A program made the translations under genes and the position numbers. From Clostridia bacterium (GTDB taxonomy: Bacteria; Bacillota; Clostridia; Christensenellales; UBA3700), in the NCBI GenBank assembly GCA_029060025.1, contig JAIDUV010000087.1, forward strand, positions 1 through 41,549: a stretch of DNA of 41,549 nucleotides, in the 5' to 3' direction. The notes under the pieces were generated by a model that was not told the origin of the DNA, made no database searches, and saw only the letters and a list, made by a program, of their open reading frames with translations. This document shows positions 35,827 to 41,549 of the stretch, one piece after another (within the stretch, counting starts at the first letter, position 1; each line of letters begins with the position of its first letter).

Positions 35827-36996
35827 ATGCCGTATAGTGTATATTTGAAGAAAAATGAAGAAAAGCGTATCGTCGCAGGTCATCCGTGGGTGTATGCCAA
35901 CGAAGTTGCGCGCATTGAAGGCAAGGATAAAAACGGCTCGCTTGCCACTGTGTATGATTTCAGCGGCAGATATATCGGCAAAGGCTATATCAACCACCTT
36001 TCCAAAATTTTAGTGCGTATTTTTATCCGCGACGACAGTATGCCCGACCTTGAATATTATAAGCAGGCTATCAAAAAAGCCAACGACTATAGAATCTCGC
36101 TTGGAATGAACGATTGCTACCGTATGGTATTTGGAGAAAGTGACAACTTACCCGCTCTTATCGTTGACAAGTATTCGGATATTCTCTGCGTTCAACTACT
36201 CTCGCTTGGCATTGAAAAAAATAAAGACATCATTATTCAAGCGCTTGTAGAACTCTTCAATCCAAGAGGTATCTATGAGCGTAGCGACGTCGCAGTCAGA
36301 CTCAAAGAGGGACTTGAAGAACGCAAAGGCATAGTCTACGGCAACATTGATACAAAAGTCATAATACAAGAAAACGGACTTAAGATGCTAGTCGACTTGC
36401 AAAACGGACAAAAGACAGGTTATTTCCTCGACCAAAAAGAAAACCGATTTGCATTGAGAAGATATTGCAAGGACAAGCAAGTGCTGGATTGTTTTTGCAA
36501 CTCCGGCGGTTTTTCTCTCAATGCCGCAGCAGCCGGAGCAAAAGAGGTCATAGCCTTGGACATATCTTCCCAAGCGTTGGCTGACGTGAATACCAACGCT
36601 CGACTTAATAATTTCAACAATATTACCACACTGCAAGGCGACGTATTTGAAGAACTGCGCAAGTTCAAGCGCGAATGCAAGACCTTTGACACTATCGTGC
36701 TTGACCCGCCGGCATTCTGCAAGAGCGCAAGCGAAGTCAAGAATGCGTATAAGGGATATAAGGATATAAACATATTGGCAATGAAATTAGTCAAAAAAGG
36801 CGGTTTTCTTATTTCGTCTTCCTGCTCGCACTATATGACTTTTCCGTTATTTCAAAATATGCTTGCCGACGCCGCTCGCGAAAGCGGAAAGTACGTACGC
36901 ATAGTGGAAATACGCACTCAATCAAGCGATCACCCCTCTATGCTTGCCACCGACGAAAGTCTATATCTCAAATTCTTCGTATTGCAAGTATTGTGA
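35827..36996 (+). CDS. Class I SAM-dependent rRNA methyltransferase (RlmI-like)
   Basis: 389 residues with the layout of RlmI/YccW enzymes, which methylate C5 of a 23S rRNA cytosine. An N-terminal PUA domain (residues 1-75, PYSVYLKKNEEKRIVAGHPWVYANEV) is followed by a linker domain and a Rossmann methyltransferase domain. That domain holds the SAM motif VLDCFCNSGGFSLNAAAAGA, the acidic VIALDISSQAL and the catalytic VLDPPAFCK. Cys in SSSCSHYM matches the family. AAAGGAG lies six bases before the ATG. The exact rRNA position in this organism is inferred from the family. Confidence 0.9.
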   Translation: MPYSVYLKKNEEKRIVAGHPWVYANEVARIEGKDKNGSLATVYDFSGRYIGKGYINHLSKILVRIFIRDDSMPDLEYYKQAIKKANDYRISLGMNDCYRMVFGESDNLPALIVDKYSDILCVQLLSLGIEKNKDIIIQALVELFNPRGIYERSDVAVRLKEGLEERKGIVYGNIDTKVIIQENGLKMLVDLQNGQKTGYFLDQKENRFALRRYCKDKQVLDCFCNSGGFSLNAAAAGAKEVIALDISSQALADVNTNARLNNFNNITTLQGDVFEELRKFKRECKTFDTIVLDPPAFCKSASEVKNAYKGYKDINILAMKLVKKGGFLISSSCSHYMTFPLFQNMLADAARESGKYVRIVEIRTQSSDHPSMLATDESLYLKFFVLQVL

Positions 36997-37041
36997 TACG
37001 ACGTAATTAAACTGCGATATAACAACACACGATATAATAAC

Positions 37042-37080
37042 AAAAGCGCCTCGCTTGATAAGCAAGACGCTTTTTATTTT
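37042..37080. terminator. Bidirectional terminator
   Basis: AAAAGCG-C-CTCGCTT, loop, AGCAAG-A-CGCTTTTT with T-rich sequence after it on the plus strand and TTTTG on the minus strand. It serves the methyltransferase gene and the convergent DUF1508 gene. Confidence 0.85.
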
Positions 37081-37096
37081 GTCTACTAAATTTTTA

Positions 37097-38332
37097 TTAG
37101 TCCTCGTCTGCCTTGACGATATCAGCGTGCTTTGCAGTGTTGGCAATGGACTTCATACCGACTTTGCAAGCGTCCTTGGAAAGATAGCCGTCGTTTGGCG
37201 TGCAGACACATTCACCGTTGGAAGCGTGAAGTCTAAATCTGAATTCACCTCTTGCATCTTGGAAAATGATCCACTTGGGGAACTTCTGCTCTTCTACGTT
37301 TATGAGAGTCTGATCCTCAATAGGAGCAGTTCCGGCATTTCTGATAACGCTGTTGATACCTGCCTTGAGTGCGCTCAATGAAGAATACGTTCCGCCATTG
37401 GTAGCAATTACCTTGTGGTTAGCAGCATAGAGTTTGTATACGTAGTTACCCTTTTCGGTCTTTCTGTATTCAAATCTACCTTTCTTCTTTGGTGCAGCCT
37501 CTTTCTTTGCAGCAGGCTTTTCTGCCACGGTTGCTTTAGCCGCAGGTTTCTTTTCTGCAGGAGCGGATTTCGCTGCCTTTGCAGGAGCCTTAGTTTCTTT
37601 TGCAGGCGCAGCCTTAGTTGTCTTTGCAGCCGCTTTGGTCTCCTTTGCGGGAGCAGCAGCCTTAGTTGCCTTCGCAGGCGCCTTCGTCTCTTTTGCTGGA
37701 GCAGCCTTGCTTGTCTTTGCTGCAGTCTTGGTCTCTTTTGCTGTGGTGGTCTTTGCTTTCTTCTCCATCTTTGGTTTTTCCTCCTCAACTTCAGGCTCTG
37801 GCTCAACCACTGCCGTTGCCACTATTTTTTCTTCCGGCTCTTCCTCCGGCATTTCTTCGACTTCTTCAAACTCGACGTACTCGACTTCTTCGTCTTGAGC
37901 GTCTTCTTCGATTTCTTCCTCAACTTCTTCGTATTCTACGTCCTCGTCTACTTCTTCTTCGACTTCTTCATACTCTACGTCTTCCGTCTCCTCGATCTCT
38001 TCTTCTACCTCAACGTATTCTACTTCTTCCTCGTTCTCTACTTCCTCTTCAACCTCTTCGTAAACGACTTCTTCTTGCTCAACTTCCTCTTGAGCGACAT
38101 CTTCTACAAATTGTTGTTGAACTTCGTTTTGCTCTTCTGCAACAGGAGTAGTAACTACCTCTTTTTGCGCTACTTCTTCTTGTTGTTTTGCTACTTCTTT
38201 TTGTGGCTCAGGTTGCGCTTTTTTACCCTTGTTCTTAGCCTCTTCTTTTGCAAGTCTCTTTGCCTCTTTTTCTTGCTGCTTTGCTAACTTCTTTGCAGCC
38301 TTCTTCTCTTTTCTCTTCTTAGAAAAACACAT
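37097..38332 (-). CDS. Tandem DUF1508 (YegP-like) protein with long charged low-complexity tails
   Basis: 411 residues in four zones. Residues 1-45 are strongly basic (Lys-Ala-Lys rich). Residues about 50-185 are extremely acidic, with repeats of Val-Glu-Tyr-Glu-Glu-Val-Glu. Residues about 190-285 are Ala-Pro-Lys repeats (AAPAKETKAPAKA), like histone H1 tails. Two DUF1508 domains follow (about 285-333, FEYRKTEKGNYVYKLYAANH; about 352-402, IFQDARGEFRFRLHASNGE), each with the family's helix ending GINSVIRNA or GMKSIANTA. DUF1508 domains have no firmly known role. AAGGAG lies nine bases before the ATG. The opposite charges next to each other suggest a scaffold or condensate-forming, perhaps nucleoid-related protein; this is inference. 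Confidence 0.85.
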   Translation of the reverse strand: MCFSKKRKEKKAAKKLAKQQEKEAKRLAKEEAKNKGKKAQPEPQKEVAKQQEEVAQKEVVTTPVAEEQNEVQQQFVEDVAQEEVEQEEVVYEEVEEEVENEEEVEYVEVEEEIEETEDVEYEEVEEEVDEDVEYEEVEEEIEEDAQDEEVEYVEFEEVEEMPEEEPEEKIVATAVVEPEPEVEEEKPKMEKKAKTTTAKETKTAAKTSKAAPAKETKAPAKATKAAAPAKETKAAAKTTKAAPAKETKAPAKAAKSAPAEKKPAAKATVAEKPAAKKEAAPKKKGRFEYRKTEKGNYVYKLYAANHKVIATNGGTYSSLSALKAGINSVIRNAGTAPIEDQTLINVEEQKFPKWIIFQDARGEFRFRLHASNGECVCTPNDGYLSKDACKVGMKSIANTAKHADIVKADED

Positions 38333-38364
38333 AAATATTTACTCCTTATTTCTTGTCTATCCCT

Positions 38365-38393
38365 ATATTAGCACAAAAATATTGCAATTTCAA
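38365..38393 (-). promoter_or_regulatory. Promoter of the DUF1508 gene
   Basis: Minus strand TTGAAA (38393-38388), 17 bases, TAATAT (38370-38365). Confidence 0.6.
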
Positions 38394-38884
38394 TGAATAT
38401 TGACAATTATTTTTACAAATTTTTGGTAAATATTAGATTAAACGCACTATATACGTCGATTTTAGACGCAAAAAGTACCATCATACCTTTTTGTCTCACA
38501 CCTAATTTTTTACCCTCGTCACAAATAGGTATGACAAATCGATATACCCCAATCACAAATCGAAATGACAAATTGGTACGTCGACTTTACAAAAAAGTAT
38601 CGTCGAGTTTCGCTTTGTTTGACGACGATTTATTTACCTTTTTATATATGCCTTTTTCCATTGTAATCTCTTAAATAGAGCAACAACTTTTAAATAAAGT
38701 CATCTGAAAATTTGCCTAATGCTTACCCCCTAATTTTACGGCATACTCTATTCAATATTATTATATTATTCGCGTCGCGTAAGGTTGCGTTTATTTTTAT
38801 TTTTTGTTTAAGACACTGTCAAAAATCTTATCATACGCATAATAAAATATATTGATAAAAAATCAATAAATTAAAGAAAATATT
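38394..38884. other. Intergenic stretch without a recognisable gene
   Basis: AT-rich. Short degenerate direct repeats of CACAAAT-CGAAATGACAAAT type at about 38518-38575 look like worn dispersed repeats. One open frame (38393-38674) has no ribosome site and no plausible protein features, so I do not call it. Confidence 0.5.
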
Positions 38885-38913
38885 TTGACAATACTAAAAA
38901 AGTATGATATTAT
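38885..38913 (+). promoter_or_regulatory. tRNA-Ser promoter
   Basis: TTGACA (38885-38890), 17 bases, TATTAT (38908-38913), about 60 bases before the tRNA 5' end. Confidence 0.75.
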
Positions 38914-38976
38914 ACTTTATGCAGTGCGCTTGATGTTGCGTGACAATTCGTCAAATTACTGAATAATATGAACTTT

Positions 38977-39067
38977 GGAGAAATACCCAAGAGGCCGAAG
39001 GGGCTCCCCTGCTAAGGGAGTAGTACGTGAAAGCGTAGCGAGGGTTCAAATCCCTCTTTCTCCGCCA
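38977..39067 (+). tRNA. tRNA-Ser (anticodon GCT)
   Basis: 91 bases including the encoded CCA. Acceptor stem GGAGAAA pairs with TTTCTCC, discriminator G. The anticodon stem CTCCC/GGGAG encloses the loop CTGCTAA, so the anticodon is GCT, reading AGC/AGU serine codons. The T arm contains GGTTCAAAT. A long variable arm (TACG/CGTA stem) marks it as a class II tRNA, as expected for serine. It is the only RNA gene recognised in the window. The DNA beyond it differs in character, as at many tRNA-linked islands. Confidence 0.95.
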
Positions 39068-39071
39068 AGCG

Positions 39072-39107
39072 GGACTGATAAGAACACCTAACTTATCAGT
39101 CCTTTTT
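39072..39107 (+). terminator. Terminator after tRNA-Ser
   Basis: 11-bp perfect stem GGACTGATAAG with its complement, nine-base loop, followed by TTTTTATTTT. Confidence 0.9.
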
Positions 39108-39159
39108 ATTTTGCAAAAAGCGTTTCCCAAGAATTACATACAATCAAGAACTAATTTGT

Positions 39160-41460
39160 TTATTCAATTATTTTTCGATTAAACATCAAATCAATCTCAT
39201 TATCTTCAAAATTCCTTTCATAAAACATTTCAGGTTCATAATCAACATCTGAAAAATACTTATCTATGATTGATCCAACTCCGTTTAATGTTACAAAAAT
39301 ATTATCCATGATATTTTCATCTATTTTAAACTCTGCAGGTAACAAATCAAGGTATTCTTTCACTTCATTAGTTACCAACTCCGATATCTCTTGTTCAATT
39401 ACATTTTCCATATTATATCTATCAAACTCATCACCATCATTTGTTATTTCATGTAAATCAATTTGATAATTTTCTGCAGGTACATCAGAACAATACAATT
39501 CGATTACCTCTTTTATCTCTTCTTTTGCTAAATCTATGAACAGTTTTCGTTCTGCCCCAATAAACAAATCATCTATTAAAAGCAATATATCAACTAATTC
39601 ATCTAATTGAAAGTCCTCTAAAAATTTATGAAGAAATACCTCGTCTTTCAGAATACGATCTATTTCATAAAATTCCATAGCGTCCTTACTTAATAGTTTC
39701 TTAATAATATCGATAGCTCGCACTCTTATTTTTTCGTACACATCAACATCGTGATAGTCCTTCATATACAATTGTATCATAGGCAAATAGACTTTGTCTC
39801 TAATATTATGTACAGCAACAACACACGCAATAAATCCTATGCGTTGATTTTCGTTCTCAAAATAATAAGATAATATATTATGTGATTCAAACAATTGTAG
39901 CAACTTATTTGTATATTGTTCTTGCGAAAGCAATTTTTTAAGTTGCCTTACAGAACAAGCATTTTTAATTAAATTAACTCGTTCTAAAACATTTTCATTT
40001 AGATAAGAATCTAAAAAATCGTTCACCGATGGGTTTACCATAGCAATCATCTGTCTTCCGTAACTATCAACAATTTTTACAAATGCTTTTTCTAGTCTTT
40101 TTAAAGACATTTCAAAATGGTTTAAAGAAAAGTCTATATTATTGATTTCTCGCAATCTATATTCAAAACACTTTTTAACCAAATTTATAGAAACATTTGT
40201 ATCTGTTAGTGAATATATTGTTGTCAATAATAGTCTATCAACCGCATCGAGCCTATTTTCATATTCATCTTGCCATATTAGCTTGGGATTTTTCAAGTTG
40301 CTAATTATGAATTGAAAATAATCTTTAGGCAAAATTTTTTTATAAATACTTTTTTTACTTATAAATTCTATAATACGCGGATTATAATTTGGATGTTTAA
40401 TTATTTCATTATATCTCTTATTGTACTTTATTGCATCAAAATACTCTGGCTCTATTTTTTCAAAATATAAATGATTATATAAGATTTCCGCCTTATCAAT
40501 ATCATTAATATTGCTCATATCCAATACGAAAAGCTTATATTCTTTATTGTCAAAGCTTTTAACTAATGCAGGTGTTTTAGTCTTAGCTTCAGAATAAATC
40601 GTAACTCTTGAATTTAAAATTAATATCTTATTTGAATGCAAATTAACGTGTTTGATTATATATAATAATTCATTGCCTTGCGTTTCTTTCATACGAAAGT
40701 ATGCTTGTCCAAAACAATCATCCAAAAAAATTATCTCTTTTACATCTGGATTCTGTGATAATGCCTTTTTTAAGTCAGATAAATTTGTACAATCAGTAGT
40801 GTATCTAAGTTTATAATCTTTTGATAAGTAGTATAGTATAAGCATTTTAGAGGTTATTGTTTTACCTACACCTGGCTCTCCTATAATTAATAATGTCCTA
40901 GTTTTCTCAAGACAATCCACCGCTACATCATATGCTTTAGTGCGAACAAATAGATTCATTTCTGCCTCTATTTCTGAAAACAAAATTTCACTATCTAAAC
41001 CAATATCTTTTGTGAATATATCCTCTATTATATTGGTAGATCCAATCCATAGCTTATAATGTTTTTTTAAAATTTCAATATTTTTTTCATCAATTAAAAA
41101 GTCATCTATCTCATTTAGAGTTATAATATTGCTGATTGAAGACATATATTTAGAAAAAAGATTATATATTTCGTCAATTTTATTAGGGCTAAGTTGCTTT
41201 GAACAACAAACATAATATTCTTTGGGATTCAGTCTATCAATCTTAGATACTTCTTTCTTTAAGGAATCTAAAAGTTGACTAGTAGTAGAATTCATATAAT
41301 GTTTTACTTGAACTACAATATTTCTTCTATCATTTCGCAAATCTATTCCACCATCACTACCAGGTGCAAATTTATGTAACTTTTCCCCCAATTTTGACGA
41401 CATTACGTCTTGACATAAATTCTCAAATTCCACATCACTTAGATTATTATAATTCAGCAT
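39160..41460 (-). CDS. PD-(D/E)XK nuclease - STAND NTPase fusion, putative anti-phage protein
   Basis: 766 residues. Residues 1-120 resemble an Mrr/restriction-endonuclease-like fold: Glu11/Glu13 in the first helix, GGID (Asp40), and Gln51-x-Lys53 in VVQVKHY. Residues from about 165 form a P-loop NTPase of STAND type (nSTAND3-like), with Walker A GEPGVGKT near residue 195 and Walker B IIFLDD. The rest is helical, with an acidic C-terminus and no clear TPR repeats. Nuclease-STAND fusions are known as Avs-like defence proteins that sense phage proteins and cut DNA; assignment here is by architecture. AGGAAGG precedes the ATG. Codon use is much more AT-rich than the neighbours, and the gene sits behind a tRNA, suggesting horizontal gain. 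41461-41549 is its upstream region, with nothing further recognised. Confidence 0.75.
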   Translation of the reverse strand: MLNYNNLSDVEFENLCQDVMSSKLGEKLHKFAPGSDGGIDLRNDRRNIVVQVKHYMNSTTSQLLDSLKKEVSKIDRLNPKEYYVCCSKQLSPNKIDEIYNLFSKYMSSISNIITLNEIDDFLIDEKNIEILKKHYKLWIGSTNIIEDIFTKDIGLDSEILFSEIEAEMNLFVRTKAYDVAVDCLEKTRTLLIIGEPGVGKTITSKMLILYYLSKDYKLRYTTDCTNLSDLKKALSQNPDVKEIIFLDDCFGQAYFRMKETQGNELLYIIKHVNLHSNKILILNSRVTIYSEAKTKTPALVKSFDNKEYKLFVLDMSNINDIDKAEILYNHLYFEKIEPEYFDAIKYNKRYNEIIKHPNYNPRIIEFISKKSIYKKILPKDYFQFIISNLKNPKLIWQDEYENRLDAVDRLLLTTIYSLTDTNVSINLVKKCFEYRLREINNIDFSLNHFEMSLKRLEKAFVKIVDSYGRQMIAMVNPSVNDFLDSYLNENVLERVNLIKNACSVRQLKKLLSQEQYTNKLLQLFESHNILSYYFENENQRIGFIACVVAVHNIRDKVYLPMIQLYMKDYHDVDVYEKIRVRAIDIIKKLLSKDAMEFYEIDRILKDEVFLHKFLEDFQLDELVDILLLIDDLFIGAERKLFIDLAKEEIKEVIELYCSDVPAENYQIDLHEITNDGDEFDRYNMENVIEQEISELVTNEVKEYLDLLPAEFKIDENIMDNIFVTLNGVGSIIDKYFSDVDYEPEMFYERNFEDNEIDLMFNRKIIE

Positions 41461-41549
41461 AATTTATCCTTCCTATGTTAAAACCATTAATCTACACATA
41501 AAGAAAAATTCATTCGCAAGCAAAACAAATTCCACTTTTATATATACAT

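Noticed and set aside
37415-38287. Long plus-strand frame opposite the DUF1508 gene
   Set aside because: Phe/Leu/Cys-rich shadow of Lys/Glu-rich coding sequence; the minus-strand gene has domains, ribosome site and promoter.
38393-38674. 93-residue plus-strand frame
   Set aside because: No ribosome site or promoter, no domain-like features, and it overlaps degenerate repeats.
38977-39067. attL/attR site at tRNA-Ser
   Set aside because: No second copy of the tRNA 3' end is within the window, and no integrase is seen; island borders cannot be shown here.

Overview
The window looks like a chromosomal segment from an AT-rich, low-GC Gram-positive bacterium, most likely a Clostridia-like Bacillota. 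Supporting signs are AGGAGG-type ribosome sites, TTGACA/TATAAT promoters with 17-base spacers, DUF4364 next to an HPr-like protein, a one-chain glycyl-tRNA synthetase, type III pantothenate kinase, an ECF-type vitamin transporter subunit and lipoprotein signals. The exact lineage cannot be fixed by reading alone.

Layout. 1-14005 is dominated by two paralogous giant secreted surface proteins on the minus strand (1-2723, cut by the window edge, and 7607-13396). Between them lie a dNTPase (dgt), a cation efflux protein, an unknown protein and an HPr-like/DUF4364 pair. 14006-19257 holds uvrA and uvrB. 19368-21403 holds a Fic/VbhA-type toxin-antitoxin pair, a TfoX-N protein and two small membrane-anchored proteins. 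21451-25111 holds homoserine dehydrogenase, coaX with an ECF transporter subunit, and a small membrane protein. 25377-32711 holds a TspO-like protein, a Cys-rich miniprotein, glyS, a 59-residue membrane peptide, guaB and a GH3 glycosidase. 32965-38332 holds a lipoprotein, malQ, an RlmI-type methyltransferase and a tandem DUF1508 protein with long charged tails. 38977-41460 holds tRNA-Ser(GCT) followed by a very AT-rich nuclease-STAND NTPase gene that resembles an anti-phage system.

Main discovery 1: each giant surface protein gene is preceded by a 69-bp segment bounded by identical 16-bp inverted repeats (GTATACTTTTACTGAC). The segment carries a near-consensus promoter (TTGCAA-17-TATAAT). The two copies are inverted relative to each other: at 3023-3123 the promoter points at its gene (ON), and at 13671-13771 it points away into a conserved hairpin terminator (OFF). 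This is what phase-variable promoter inversion should look like. A decayed half-copy lies at 33771-33916. No recombinase gene is in the window.

Main discovery 2: five copies of a 125-160 bp element (4490-4614, 5587-5746, 16835-16957, 17139-17296, 22958-23082) share a nested hairpin plan whose helices keep pairing while their sequence changes, including G-U pairs that fit only one strand. This indicates a dispersed structured RNA or ssDNA element. I could not match it to a family I know.

The intergenic regions are also full of a short dispersed repeat related to GAGATTTCTCGACTTCGCTC. It often sits next to the elements above, and spurious ORFs can run through it.
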